NCBI GenBank assembly: GCA_963682095.1
Contig: OY821757.1
Location: 21,680,515 to 21,744,514 of the forward strand
From: Potentilla sterilis
Taxonomy: Eukaryota > Streptophyta > Magnoliopsida > Rosales > Rosaceae
DNA length: 64,000 nucleotides
Direction: 5' to 3'
Shown here piece after piece: positions 12,710 to 27,045 of the stretch (positions within the stretch are counted from its first letter, which is position 1; the number at the start of each line of letters is the position of its first letter). The notes beneath the pieces are model-generated. The model had not been told where the DNA came from. It searched no databases and was given only the letters and a program-made list of their open reading frames with translations. Both the position numbers and the translations under genes were made by a program.

Positions 12710-14075
12710 ATAACCGACGAAGAATGCATTATTTCGTCGGCTATACTAATTACAGCCGACGAAATATGCGTGATTTCGTCGGCCAAAACTATATTGAAAA
12801 ATACATATTTTATTTTAGACACAAAACGACAAAAGAATAGCCGACGAGTACTAGGTTTGATTTCGTCGGCTATTCTTTAAAAAAAAAAAACAGACCACCT
12901 TCCATTTTCTATCACTATCGACAACCCATTACTTCATCCTTCAAATGCAAATGTGTCGTGAAATAAGATATGACCGAAATAGTGAAATACGTCTACGGTT
13001 GAAAAATGACACGATTCCGACAAAATCTGCGTGCCGAATGTTGCGGTTAACTGTTTTTTACTTCCGTTTTCCTATGGGTAGCCTCACGGTCGGTAAATAT
13101 TTTGAGAAAAATTTTTATACGATTAGTTGCGCCTCATCGATTTGAAACTATTATCTGTTGAAGGTCAGGCAAAAAAACGTCATTTACACAGGCCAATTTC
13201 CATTTCTAAGCGTTTAAAGGGTTGACTCACCCGGTTGACCGTCCCGATCGAGCCTTTAACGTTGTCAGATGTAGTTGGATTTTTTTTCATACATGTATTT
13301 AATCTTAACGGTGATATCTGACGGTTGGAATAGATTTTCCAAAGTTTTAGATTCAAAATCGGAACATATGCACTAATGTTCCTTAACTTGTTTACTAAGT
13401 GTTTAAGTGAATGTATAGTTTCAAATAGTTATTATACGTACACTCTTCAAATGCAAATGTGTCGTGAAATAAGATATGACCGAAATAATGAAATACGTCT
13501 ACGGTTAAAAAATGACACGATTCCGACAAAATCTGCATGCCGAATGTTGCGGTTAACTGTTTTTTACTTCCGTTTTCCTATGGGTAGCCTCACGGTCGGT
13601 AAATATTTTGAGGAAAATTTTTATACGATTAGTTGCGCCTCATCGATTTGAAACTATTATCTGTTGAAGGTCAGGCAAAAAAACGTCATTTACACAGGCC
13701 AATTTCCGTTTTAAAGCGTTTAGAGGTTTGACTTCGCAGTTTGATCAAAGGTTTAGCCGACGAATTCAAATATTTCGTCGGCTAAACTCTTACGATCTGC
13801 TTATTGTCCGCCGTTGGATGGCTCAGATCCAACGGCTGTGATTTTCCATAGTATAGCCGACGAAATATTTGTATTCGTCGGCTAAACTCTTGCGATACGC
13901 GTCTTTTCATTGTCCGCCATTGGATGGGGGAGATCGGACGGCTGCTGAGCGCCTAAAGTATAGCCGACGACATTCAAAGAATAGCCGACGACATTCAAAG
14001 TATAGCCGACGATATGAAAGATTTCGTCGGCTATAGTTTAGAATAGCCGACGAAATCTTTTTTAATCGTCGGCTA
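12710..14075. repeat. Internal array of GCCGACGAAAT hairpins
   Basis: Facing copies of the motif AGCCGACGAAAT and its complement form stem-loops at about 12714-12745, 12754-12782, 12839-12874, 13755-13787, 13853-13887, 14003-14035 and 14043-14077, with single copies near 13962 and 13981. They match the subterminal motif at the left end of CACTA-2, yet lie between its two genes. In a simple CACTA element such repeats are confined to the ends. They may mark the joint of two elements or an internal control region. Confidence 0.75.
12939..13745. repeat. Pair of about 300-bp direct repeats, 505 bp apart
   Basis: The block starting CTTCAAATGCAAATGTG at 12939 recurs at 13444. The first 260 or so bases are nearly identical (a handful of substitutions), and similarity fades after about 13240 and 13745. 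Both copies contain the same open frame of 66 codons, but it lacks any known motif and I treat it as a chance frame inside a repeat. The block sits between clusters of CACTA-2 hairpins. Confidence 0.8.
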
Positions 14076-14189
14076 TTTTATCAGGTATAAGTTTGAAACT
14101 GCCGAACCCTAGCCTCCGTTTTCCGCATTTTTCACATTTTTCTGCTTTGCGATCCGCAGCACCTCAGACAGATCCGCACCGCCCCTCTC

Positions 14190-14270
14190 CTCCTCCTCCT
14201 CCTCAAATCGACGACGAATTCTCCTCCTCCTCCTCCGATCGAAACTCCTCCTCCTCCTCCTCTGATCCGA
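14190..14270. repeat. (TCC)n-rich tract
   Basis: Clusters of CTC/TCC triplets in what looks like the 5' leader of the CACTA-2 second gene. They are followed by CCGGTAATTTTT, which could be a donor site opening a leader intron. Confidence 0.55.
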
Positions 14271-14279
14271 TCCGGTAAT

Positions 14280-14700
14280 TTTTTTTTTCAATTTAATTTA
14301 ATTTAATAAATTATTATATATTTAATTTTAATTATATAAATAGTTATATATTTGTTAATAATTTTAATTTTAACAAATTGTTATATATTTGTTATATATT
14401 TTATTTTAATTATATAAATTGTTATATAATAAATTGTTATATATTTAATTTTAATTATATAAATTGTTATATATTTGTTATATATTTGTTAATAAATTTA
14501 ATTATTATATATTTGTTATAATTTAGGTATATAAATTGTTATATATTTAATTTTAATGATATAAATTGTTATATAAATTGTTAAATTAATTATATATATA
14601 AATTGGTAGTCTAATTATATATATATGTTAATAAAGAAATATAGTTATATTTGTATATAAATAGTTATATTTAGGTTAATGGTTAGTATTATTTAAAATG
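14280..14700. other. AT-rich, probable leader intron of CACTA-2 second gene
   Basis: Almost pure A/T with recurring TTGTTATATATTTAATTTTA units. It lies between a possible donor (CCG|GTAATT, about 14275) and a possible acceptor (GCTGCAG just before the ATG at 14714). No coding frame. Confidence 0.45.
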
Positions 14701-14713
14701 GCCGCGGCTGCAG

Positions 14714-16877
14714 ATGGCCGATGCATTCAGACAGTTCTTCGGAGGCCGTCGTTCCAGATCGAGAGGTTCTGCAAGTTCCGCCGGTTCCGCAGACTCCGAC
14801 AGGACCCTTAGCCAGCCTGAGAGGACCACCAGCCAGCCGCGGAGGAGTGTGGATTCCTCCCAGCCGCGGAGGAGTGTGGATTCATCCCAGCCGCGGAGGA
14901 GTATGAGTTCTCGGCACCAGACCCTTCTCCAGGCGGGGCGGCCGTCGAGCAGTTCACTTCCGCCTGTGGGGCCAGATGCTCCGAGGTTCAGTCGGCAGCT
15001 ATTTCAGGACGAGATAGCTACAGACGTTCCTCAGGTTCGTATGCCTGAGGTTCATCGGGAGCCGATGAGGAGTCCGACGACGTCTGCTGCCGACTCGACT
15101 AAGGGTCCTACTCTCCCAAACCAGCTCTACCTCCCGTACAACATTCCGGCGATACCGGAGGTCGACTATCGTGGTGTGCCCATATGGCCTGATATGCCTC
15201 AGTACGTGAGTGCTGCGGAGGCATACCAGTAACAGCCATTTGAGAACCCTGACCACTTTATTTCGGCGAGGAGAAAAGGAAAGTCGACAGACGAGTCATC
15301 CAGTTCAGGTAACATTTGATTTTATTAATTAAATGTTTTATTAAAATTAACGCACTAATATTTAATTTTATTAACCAATCGTCGTTTTTGTGATAGGGAC
15401 AGCCGCTAGCAGTTCACGGAGGAATACGAGAGGTGTCATATGTTTTGACACGCTTAGGAGAACTGTTGAGCGCAGCGGGAGGATTCAGATCAACGAACCT
15501 CCTAATCAGGAGGTTCAGGGGAAGAAAAAACGCGACTACTCGGGTTGCGTGGGGGCACTGATTAGGGACAGAGTCCCTATGTTGTGGACCCGGTGGGCTG
15601 ATGTGCCCGAAGAGATAAAGAGGGAGGTGAACAACGCCGCGTCGGTGAGTAATTTAAAAAATTTAATTTATTTATCGTAATATTTAATAATTTTCGGTAT
15701 TATTACAATTGTAAAACTAATAAAATATTATTTTTCAGACATTCTTCTAGATTGCCGAACACAAGCGGGATTGGGCGGACACCGTGCAGAACTCGAGGTA
15801 CGTTGGGAATTCCTCATCTTATAATTATTAAAATTTTATGATTATAATAATATTTCTAATGTACTTTTATTTTTTTCGTAGGTTCAAAGAGTGGAAGAAC
15901 GAGCTCCGTTCCCACTATAACGAATACGACAACCTTGGTCGGATGGGTACTCCCAGGGAATTCATGTTCAGGGAGTACGAGTGGCGTTGGTTGAAGACAG
16001 TAGACTTCAACAACCCAGTTATGCAGGTAAATACTAAACTTCACTACAAATGTTGATTTTGTTAAAATTTTAATTATTAGTTTAATTATTTTATAATTAT
16101 TACACTAATATTTTTTGATGCATTTTTCTAACATTTTATTATTTGTTTGAAGCAACGTTCTCGGATAAACTCTGAGAACCGCCGCCGGAACACAACCCCC
16201 CATCATGCTGGTTCTAGGCCGTTTGCACAATATCAGGAGGAGGCGCTTAGAGATCATCCTGATAGCAACTCGTACGTGGAGACGTTCAAGATCGCTTATC
16301 CACAAGCGACAGAACAGCTCGTAAGTCGTTCATTACAATTTTAAAATTTTAATTATTAATTTTACTTAATTATATATTTGTTAGAATATTAATTTTTTTT
16401 TTCCCGTCCAATTAGGAGAGGGTGAACCGGGCCGAAGAAGAGGTGTTTCAGCAAGTAGTTCAGGAGACGCAACCGAACATTTCAGAGGCAGATCTGGAAG
16501 AAGCCCTGCGCCAGGTCGACCGGTCCAATGTCCAAACGGCAGCGAGGATGTTCGACGCAGCCTTCCCAAACCGGTCAAACAACTACTACTGCCGGGGTTT
16601 GGGAAGTTCTGGACTAGGGCTTCTGAAGACCACTAAGGGAGGTCAAAAGAAGGGAGACGGGGAGAGCCAACAGATGAGGGGGGAAGTGCAGCGATTGGCA
16701 GAAGAAAATGCAAAGTTGGCGGCCGAGTTCCAGAGATCACAGGAGGAACAACGCAGATCACAGGAGCAACACCGCAGAACACAGCAGTATTATTTCGATC
16801 TGTCCAGTTGGTATGCTGAATGCGAGAGAATTCGGCAACACAACTACGCCGGCCAACAAAACTGGTGGATCAGGTAG
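14714..16877 (+). pseudogene. CACTA-2 second gene (plant En/Spm-type transposase-associated protein)
   Basis: Six exons with clean GT-AG borders can be read: 14714-15308, 15397-15644, 15739-15797, 15882-16026, 16153-16320 and 16416-16877. The N-terminal exon is Ser/Arg-rich and contains three tandem copies of a nine-residue unit SQPRRSVDS (27-bp DNA repeat, about 14831-14910). Exon two (YSGCVGALIRDRVPMLWTRW) to exon five (FMFREYEWRWL, PHHAGSRPFAQYQEE) match the usual second-protein domain of plant CACTA elements. The last exon has a Gln/Glu-rich coiled coil and ends in NWWIR and TAG at 16875-16877. Two in-frame stops disable it: TAA at 15230-15232 (AYQ*QPFENP, probably CAA to TAA) and TAG near 15748 in exon three (TFF*IAEHKRDW). 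The family is thought to bind the subterminal repeats or assist TNP2. Confidence 0.8.
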
Positions 16878-16878
16878 T

Positions 16879-17080
16879 GTGCACTTGTGTGGTTAGTCAA
16901 GTGTGAGATACTTGCGTGTATAGTCAAGTAAGAAACACTTGCGTGTTTAGTCAAGTGTGAAGTAATTTATTTTTGAGAATAAGTTTATCATTGATTGTAA
17001 ACTTTTATTCAATAGTAAAATAAGTTTCTTCGTTAAAGTTCCGCTGCATTAACTTTATTTGTTTCCATCTAGTATTTTCA
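16879..17080 (+). repeat. Copia-A 5' LTR remnant (last 202 bp)
   Basis: It aligns without gaps to 24138-24339 of the 3' LTR and ends in the same TATTTTCA. It begins at GTGCACTTG, abutting the stop codon of the CACTA-2 second gene. Upstream LTR sequence is absent. It contains part of a 27-bp tandem unit (ACTTGCGTG...GTCAAGTGTGA) present three times in the 3' LTR. Confidence 0.9.
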
Positions 17081-17083
17081 ATT

Positions 17084-17099
17084 TGGCATCAGAGCAGGT
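17084..17099 (+). other. Copia-A primer-binding site
   Basis: TGGCATCAGAGCAGG lies three bases after the LTR end. It matches, with one change, the usual copia primer site complementary to initiator methionine tRNA (TGGTATCAGAGC). Confidence 0.8.
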
Positions 17100-17129
17100 T
17101 CTGGGTTTATCCGGTTGATCGTGAAAAAG

Positions 17130-18075
17130 ATGGAACGACATGGAATGAATCAACCTCCCCTACTCAAAGGAATGGATTTTTCTCAATGGAAAATTCAAAT
17201 GAGATCATTTCTTTATGGAATGGATTATTTTGCATGGAGGAGTGTTGAACGTGGATGGAGACCACCTCAAAAATCAAAAGATGGAAAAGCTCTAGAAGGT
17301 TCCTCAAACATCAAAGACGAGGATGACTGGGATGAGAAAGACATCAAGTTGAGTGAAGCAAATCACAAAGCACTAACGTCAATATATGCCGCCCTTAGCA
17401 GAGATGAGAAGAAGAAAGTTCAAAACTGCACCACTGCTAAACAGGTTTGGGATAAATTATGTGTTTTGTATGAAGGTAATGATGTAGTAAAAGAGCAAAG
17501 ACTACAACAATATTATTCTGAAATTGATGCTTTAAAAATGAAAGATGATGAAACAATTGATGAATTTTATATACGTTTTACTGATCTTACTAGTTTATGT
17601 GAAAGTCTTGGACGACCATTAAGGGAATCTGATATGGTAAGAAAAATCTTGAGATCTCTCACAAAGAAGTACAGGATCAAGAAGACAACCATCCAAGAGC
17701 AGTACAACCTAAATGAATATTCTATAGACTTGCTCATTGGAAATCTGAAGGCATGGGAAAACGAACATGAAGAAGATGAAAAACCAAAAGGTACAATCTC
17801 TAAAAATATTACTTTAAATACTTCTAATAATTCTGAAATAATGATATATCATTGTTAACAAAAGAATTTAAACGTTTTTTAAATCAGAAAAACTCTAGTG
17901 AAAGAAATTCGAATAGAGAGTTTAAAAATAAACTTTTAGAAAATCGTAATGGAAATCTCTACCAAAAGAATTTTGAGAATGGAAGCAATAGTCCTGAGGC
18001 ATAAAAAATTAAATGTTATGAATGTGGTGGTCGCGGTCATATTTCTACTAACTATGCAAATAAAAAGTCTGGATT
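17130..18075 (+). pseudogene. Copia-A gag, disrupted
   Basis: Gag packages the element RNA in a virus-like particle. From ATG 17130 the frame is open to 17858 and holds a UBN2/gag-copia domain (LLKGMDFSQWKIQMRSF, CTTAKQVWDKLCVLYEG). Stops at 17856-17858 and at 18001-18003 break it. Beyond lies a CCHC zinc knuckle (CYECGGRGHISTNY, about 18019-18060), whose last cysteine is replaced by tyrosine, so the knuckle would not bind zinc normally. Confidence 0.85.
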
Positions 18076-18205
18076 AGGTAAAAAGGCGTACAGGTCTACA
18101 TGGAGTGATGAAGAAAACACCGATCAAATAACAAGGAACAATAATTTTGCACTTGTTTCCTCTTTCTCTCTTAATTTTTCAGATTCTGATGAAGAGAACG
18201 AAGAA

Positions 18206-21200
18206 GTGGTCCATGGTGATAAAGAGTTGATTGAATATCAATTAAGGATACTTGAAGCTGCAAAATCAGTTGACGAGAAAAATAAGAAATTGACTTCTCA
18301 AATTAATCATCTTCGGAATGAAAATCGACAACTTAAAAGAGATATCAAAGAAGGAAACGTCGAACCAAGTGATGGTGAAATGTCCAAAATAATCGAAAAG
18401 CTTCAACAAGAGGTAATTGAAAGGGATGAATATATTAATCTATTAAATGCTAAAATTAATGAATTACAGGTATCTCTTGAGAAAACTGAAGACAAGTTTG
18501 GAATGTTCCAAATGAGTTCGAAATCATTATCAGACATTCTAAGCTCAGGAAAAGCCTATAACGGTAGGACGGGTCTCGGGTATGAAGAAAAATCTCATGG
18601 TATGACTCACTCTAAGTCTGAGGATAATGAACTTGAATGCATCATACCAAAAGAAGGTAAGGTTTCTGGTTTTAGATCTTCCTTAGATTCAAAAATTGAT
18701 ATCATAAATTCTAAAGTTGAAAATATTTTTAATGATATTAATTCAAAACTTGATCAACATAGTTCTCTATTGCGTGATATCTCTCACTTTGTTGGTCTAA
18801 CAAATACTTTTACAAAAAGAAAGAAACAAGCCTCAGGTAAGATGGTTTGGAAGAAAAAGAATATCTCTGAATCCTCAAACTTATTTTGTAATTTATCCAT
18901 TATTGACTCTGAGACTGAATATATTGAAGCTACCTGTAATGTTACCTTCACAGCACTATCAACTAGGAGAGAAGATATCTGGTATATTGACAGTGGTTGT
19001 TCCCGCCATATGTGTGGAAATAAATCTCTCTTTTCTAACTTTCAAGATACAGGTACTTCTGGCTCAGTCACTTTTGGCGATGGATGTAAAGCCAAGATTA
19101 AAGGAAAAGGAACAATAATTGTTCAAAATCTTACATGCTTAAATAATGTCTTATATGTTGAAGGACTTTCTACTAATCTTATTAGTGTAAGCCAATTAGC
19201 TGATAATTTTGAGGATATTTGGTTTAACAAACGAAGGTGCATAGTATTTGATTTAAATAGTGAACCTATATTGGGAGGAACCAGATCAGAAGATAATTGT
19301 TATCATGTTTCTGCTGATATTTCATCTAACAATTCTTTTCCTTGTTTTAGAACTAGATCATTTGAAGAAACCATGGAACTATGGCACAAACGACTTGGAC
19401 ATATAAACTTTCAAGACTTACTGAAATTATCCACTCAGAAATTGGTAAGAGGCTTAATTACCTACTTTAAATGGACGTACTGATATTACATGTGGAGGGT
19501 ACAAAACAGGTAAACAAACGAAAGCAAGTCACAAGGTCATAAACTCATCTCCTTCAACTAAACCTCTAGAACTACTTCATATGGATTTGATGGGTCCTTC
19601 AGCTACCTCAAGCTTAGCAGGTCAAGAATACATTTTAGTATTAGTGGATGATTATTCTCGTTTTACTTGGGTTGATTTTCTAAGTGATAAAACTGAAACT
19701 TTTGACTCGTTTTACACCCTAAGTAAACGACTTTTAAATGAGAAATATCATGAAAATTTGCGAATTACGAAAATTAGATCTGACAATGGAACTGAGTTTA
19801 AAAATTCTAAATTTGCTAAATATTGTCGAGATCATGGTGTGTTTCGTGAGTTTTCAGCTCCTATTACTCCACAACAAAATGGAATTGTTGAACGTAAGAA
19901 CAAGTCTCTTCTTGACATGGCACGAGTCATGATTCACTCCTCTGGTCTTAGCGAAAACTTCTGGGCCGAAGCTGTTAACACTGCATGTTATATTGGAAAT
20001 CGAGTTTTACTTCGTTCAGGTACAAAATGCACACCTTACGTGTTATGGAAAAACAAGAAACCCAATGTAAGTCACATTCATGTTTTTGGTAATACTTGTT
20101 ATATTCTAAAAGACCGTGAAAGACTTGCAAAATTTGAGGCTAGAGCAGATAAAGGTATTTTTATAGGATATTCTCTTGACAGTCGTGCTTACAGGGTTTA
20201 TAATAAAGAAACAAAATCTGTCATGGAATCTATAAATATCTCTGTTGATGATAATACTGATGTGTCTGTATTTATTGATTCTGACATATTTAAATCTAAG
20301 GATAAAAATGTCTCTATGATGAATGATTTTGGTGAAATAGACAAAAATTTACAACCTGCTCCAAAATATAAAACTGATTTTAAACAGGTTCGCAAAGATC
20401 ATTCCATTGAAGACATTATTGGAGACATTGGTGAAGAAAGGAAAACAAGAGGTCATATGATTCAGTATCAAAATAACAAAAATGACAACGATGATACAAA
20501 TGATTCAAATTCGGAGTTTGTTGAATTAAATAAAGCTTTACATTGTTTTATCAAAGAAAAGGACAAAGAAACTAACGAACTAACTTGTTTTGGTTTTGTT
20601 TCTTTGATTAAACCAAAAAATGTCAAGGAAGCTCTCATAGATGATGATTGGATCAACGCCATGCAAGAAGAATTAAACCAATTTGAGAAGAATGATGTAT
20701 GGCTTCTTGTTCCTAGACCCGAAGACGCAAATGTCATTTGTACAAGATGGATATTCAGGAACAAGATAGACGAACACGGTACTGTTACAAGAAATAAGGC
20801 CAGGTTAGTAGTTCAAGGTTATTCTCAAATTGAAAGACTTGATTTTGATGAATCTTTTGCACCTGTTGCACGGTTAGAATCTATTCGAATTCTTCTTGCT
20901 ATTGCTTGTTTTCGTCATTTTAAATTATATCAAATGGATGTAAAGACAGCTTTTCTAAATGGTGATGTTCACGAGGAAGTTTATGTTGAACAACCTCCTG
21001 GGTTTAAGGATATTCATCATCTTGATGAATACGGAAATTAAAGAAGGCTGTATACGGACTCAAGCAAGCTCCTTGTGCATGGTATGAAAAACTCTCTACT
21101 TATCTTATTTCACAAGGATATTCTCAAGGTAATGTTGATAAAACCTTATTTGTGAAACATGCTGGCTATCATTTTATTGTTGCTCAAGTTTATGTTGACG

Positions 21201-22137
21201 ATATTGTTTTCGGGTCCACCTCTGATTTTCTTGTGAAAGAATTTACTACTATCATGTCTAATAAATTTGAAATGAGTATGTGCGGTGAACTTACATACTT
21301 TCTTGGTCTTCAAATAAAACAAGACAAAAATGGAATTTTTCTATCTCAGACCAAGTATGCAGAAAATATTATTAAAAAGTTTGATATGATCAATAAGAAA
21401 TCTGTTAATACTCCTATGAGTACAACTACAAAATTATCTCATGATTTAAGTGGAAAATCTGTTGATCAGACCAAATATCGTAGTATGATTGGTAGCTTAC
21501 TTTATTTAATTGCTAGTCGTCCAGATATTGGTTATAGTGTTGGTGTTTGTGCTAGCGGTTTCAAGCAAATCCTAAAGAATCACATTTAGAGGCCGTCACA
21601 AGAATTATACGATATATATATGGTAGTATTAATTGTGGTGTCTTCTACACATATGCTACTAATGCTGAAATCGCAGGATATTCTGATGCTGATTGGGGAG
21701 GTAATTTACAAGATCGTAAAAGCACTAGTGGTGGATGCTTCTTCATTGGAAAGAACTTAGTTGCATGGCATAGTAAGAAACAAAATTGCACATCTTTATC
21801 TACAGCTGAAGCTGAATATGTTGCGGCAGGTAGTTATTGTACTCAAATGCTTTGGATGAAAAACATGTTAAATGATTATGGTATCTTACAAGGAAAACTT
21901 GTCATATTTTGTGATAATACAAGTGCTATAAATATATCTAAAAATCCTGTTCAGCATACTCGAACTAAGCATACAGATATTCGGTATCATTTTGTACGTG
22001 AACTAGTTGATAAAAATATTCTTGCATTAGAATATGTGTCTACAGAATATCAATGGGCTGATTTGTTTACCAAACCGTTGGACACGGAACGCTTCATGAC
22101 CTTGCGAAATGTCATCGGCATTTGTTCTCAATATTGA
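18206..22137 (+). pseudogene. Copia-A pol: protease, integrase, RT, RNase H (frameshifted)
   Basis: Four open segments follow one another. 18206-19483: a long coiled coil, the protease motif WYIDSGCSRHMCG and the integrase-entry motif LWHKRLGHINF. A frameshift follows; the zinc-finger partner reads CGGY instead of CGGC. 19581-21041: integrase core with HMDLMGP, IRSDNGTEF and PQQNGIVERKN (the DDE residues), then the N-terminal RT (RWIFRNKID, MDVKTAFLNG). A frameshift near 21040 leads to VYGLKQAPCAWY and the catalytic VYVDDIVFGS (about 21190), open to 21589. A further shift leads to RNase H (GYSDADWGG, STAEAEYVAA, DNTSAINI, HTDIRYHFVRE), ending at 22137. At least three frameshifts are present, so no intact polyprotein can be made. 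Confidence 0.9.
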
Positions 22138-23302
22138 AGATGTGATTTATGGGAACTCAAACAAGGTACGGAATCATAGTTCTTGATAAAAAATTGCCTT
22201 GATTTGTGTGTGTGTGTATATCTTCTTGAATCACTATATGTGTGTGGTTTGTGGTACTCTTGGATTTATTCATTTTGACTTTTTGATGCACTTCACTTAT
22301 ATTATCCTTTGTGTCTAAATCGTACCTTACACATACTTCTTTGTGGGGAAACACCTTTTGAGTTGAGTCACCTAATCAGGAGCAGGTGTAGTTGAATAAA
22401 GTATTAAAATGTGTGGGCTGCATACCCCTTAAAAAGAATCATGTAGTTGTATGCAGACCTTGGCCAGGCTAGTTCTCCTCTCCAGATGTTGACTAACTAC
22501 TCGGTATCTGGTGGAATGGACTGGTTTGGTCACCCCGGTGAAAATCTAAATTTCTGTGTCGTTAAAGTGGATCTTGGAACATCCTTGATATGTCTAGCAC
22601 CCTAAAGTCATCTGACTTGGGAGTTGTTATCCCTTTATCTTTCAAGTATAAATGATGGCTAGATGTTAAGCCAAGAAAAAGAAGCAAAAGTACTCATATC
22701 AAAAGTTGTTATAAGGGGGAGAGTCGAAAAATAATTGCTTGCGAATTTAATCACTCCTCAAAATTTCTTCCCATATTGAAGTATAAAAATTGCACTTCAC
22801 TTTACCACTTTGGCTAATATTTTTGCATATTGCTCTATTTGTCAAAATGGATCTATTCTTGTCCTACCTAAATAATCGTTTTATTATGATTCAAGTGACA
22901 TACACATGACACTTTCTTGGCTAAATGTTTTGCCTGAACTATGCTATCTTTATTTTGTGTTGTGGTCTCTTGATTTATCTTCGGTAGACAGAATAAATAT
23001 TGCATATTTCGTTGGTCGTGAAATCGGTTGTCCTGTGGTTCAATTTGGTAATGATCTTCCTCCTTGGTAATCTATCAATCATGCTTAATTTGAATATGAT
23101 CTGTTAGATTCGGTATCATTACATCTATTGCAATTTTCTTCTTTCCTTTCTACACTTGCTTGATTGGCTTGTGTAAGATTCTTGCCGTGTATTCTCTTCT
23201 AATCATATCATGCAAGACATGCAATTTTTTGGTAAGTAAATCTTTCCTTTGTCCTCCATCAACTTAGGGAGAGAATCATCAAGCCTTGGACTAAGGGGGA
23301 GT
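22138..23302 (+). other. Copia-A 3' non-coding region with two polypurine tracts
   Basis: About 1.15 kb between the pol stop and the 3' LTR with no long frame. The polypurine tract proper, CTAAGGGGGAGT (23291-23302), directly precedes the LTR. A second tract, AAGGGGGAGAGTCG, lies near 22713. Long 3' spacers of this kind occur in SIRE-type copia elements, where they sometimes carry an env-like frame; none is visible here. Confidence 0.65.
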
Positions 23303-24339
23303 TGAAAATGCATGGTTTTAATTTTTTATTATGCTTGACGAATTTTTTAAAGTGATGAATGTTGATTCTTGATATCAAGTGATAGTTGTTGGTTCGTCGA
23401 AAAATTGTTAAAGTTTTCTGAAAATTTTTCATTCTCTTGATATATGTTTCTTGTGCTACATGCTATATGTGATTATACATGCTACTAACTTTTTCATATA
23501 GGTGCTTGATGAATGGAAAGTTGCATGGAAGGCCAAAGGGGAAGATTGAAGGTATATTGGCCTCCATGAGTTGATGAAGGTCAAAGACAAATTGCATGGA
23601 GTTTTCGAAAGGAAACTTTGGAGCTTTCAAACCAAGAATATTTCGGAAAGGAAGAAAATGAAAAGCAAGAATACTTTCCTTGTTTGACTAGGAAAGTCAT
23701 GAATTCAAGATGGAAACCCTAAACACCCCAATAAGAGGTTCGGCCATGTGTGATTACTATGGTATTTTTCCCTTGATTATTTTGATTGAATATAATTCAT
23801 TCAATGGAGTTATGTGTGGCCTTAACCTAGTTTGGTAGGAAATATCTTGTTAAGGCATATGACATATTTTTTATTCAAATTGAATTAAAATATGGAATAT
23901 ACCTTTTATATATGTGGTGTAAAAGGTAGTTAGCTTATTTGATTAATTGTGTAATCAAAAGAAAAATTGTAACCCTACTTATAAAGGGAGAATCGACAAA
24001 GAAGAAGGGTGTCGAATCGTGTTGAGTATTCGAACCAAAAGAGAAGAAAGTGTAAGATCTTCGTGGCATCTCGAGTGTAAGACCTTCGTGGCTTCTCAAC
24101 GTAAGACCTTTGTGGCAATCAAGACCTTCGTGGCATCGTGCACTTGCGTGGTTAGTCAAGTGTGAGATACTTGCGTGTTTAGTCAAGTGTGAGATACTTG
24201 CGTGTTTAGTCAAGTGTGAAGTAATTTATTTTTGAGAATAAGTTTATCATTGATTGTAAACTTTTATTCAATAGTAAAATAAGTTTCTTCGTTAAATTTC
24301 CGCTACATTAACTTTATTTGTTTCCATCTAGTATTTTCA
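23303..24339 (+). repeat. Copia-A 3' LTR (1037 bp)
   Basis: Bounded by TGAAAAT and ATTTTCA, a perfect 7-bp terminal inversion. It contains four GACCTTCGTGGC-like repeats (24055-24136) followed by three 27-bp ACTTGCGTG units. The downstream five bases (CCAGA) would be the target duplication, but the matching 5' copy is lost. Confidence 0.9.
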
Positions 24340-24433
24340 CCAGACCTAAAGATTCGGCTTGTAATTAACAGTGAAGCACACCCAATTTCAAGAATCATAC
24401 AAACAATTATTTTGCAGATAAGAATAACTCTTA

Positions 24434-26620
<2,187 letters not shown>

Positions 26621-26796
26621 TTAAACTTTTAGATGAAACTGAGGGGTACATGGCGTTTAGAGAGTGTGACGCTAGGGTCTTGCAAATGAGAGCCATCTTG
26701 AGGAAACCTTATAAGAGGGTCATGCCGTCCTCACATCCAGAGAAGGATTTTTCCGAGGATATGTATAGGTTGTGCTTTGAAAGCAAGTTTTCATAA

Positions 26797-27045
26797 GTTC
26801 ATATAAATTAAAAATAATAATAATAATATTACTTGAAGGGAGTCGACAATTCTTTCATCCATGGAGTCTCTACTGCTGCTGAACAGATTGAATTATCAGC
26901 AAAACTACCCTGTATTCAGAATTACCAGAAGTCTATAGGAATGGAATTTGTAACATTGTACACAAGTGCATGCTTGATCCTCAAATCTCATACTAAGATG
27001 TTTCGAGCAATAAATCACTTGAACAACATTTCGACCTGTATTTCA
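26797..27045. other. Spacer between the broken exon and GNAT
   Basis: A short AT-rich stretch with (AATAAT)n near 26815. It presumably contains the 3' ends of two convergent genes. No coding signal seen. Confidence 0.4.

Larger units (their letters stand above)
9093..16877 (+). mobile_element. CACTA (En/Spm) DNA transposon CACTA-2, 3' end lost
   Basis: The left terminus CACTACCAGAAAAAAGAG at 9093 is a classic CACTA end, inserted in the transposase gene of CACTA-1 with AGT (9090-9092) as likely target triplet. Immediately inside are repeated GCCGACGA and TTTCGTCGGC motifs. A TNP2 gene (9928-12476), a hairpin-rich spacer (12710-14075) and a second gene (14714-16877) follow on the plus strand. 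No terminal TAGTG end is found: two bases after the second gene's stop codon the sequence becomes the broken LTR of Copia-A. Both genes carry disabling mutations. Confidence 0.85.
16879..24339 (+). mobile_element. Ty1/copia retrotransposon Copia-A with truncated 5' LTR
   Basis: Order on the plus strand: LTR remnant (16879-17080), primer site, gag, protease, integrase, reverse transcriptase, RNase H, a 1.15-kb 3' non-coding zone, polypurine tract and a full 3' LTR (23303-24339). The pol order protease-integrase-RT defines copia. The coiled-coil extension between the zinc knuckle and protease, plus the long 3' region, suggest the SIRE/Maximus lineage (inference). The 5' LTR lacks about 835 bp. 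The two LTRs differ at about 8 of the 202 shared positions. Several frameshifts make it non-autonomous. Confidence 0.9.

Noticed and set aside
12945..13651. Two near-identical 66-91 codon frames
   Set aside because: They follow from a DNA repeat in the CACTA-2 spacer; no motif, no splice or promoter context.
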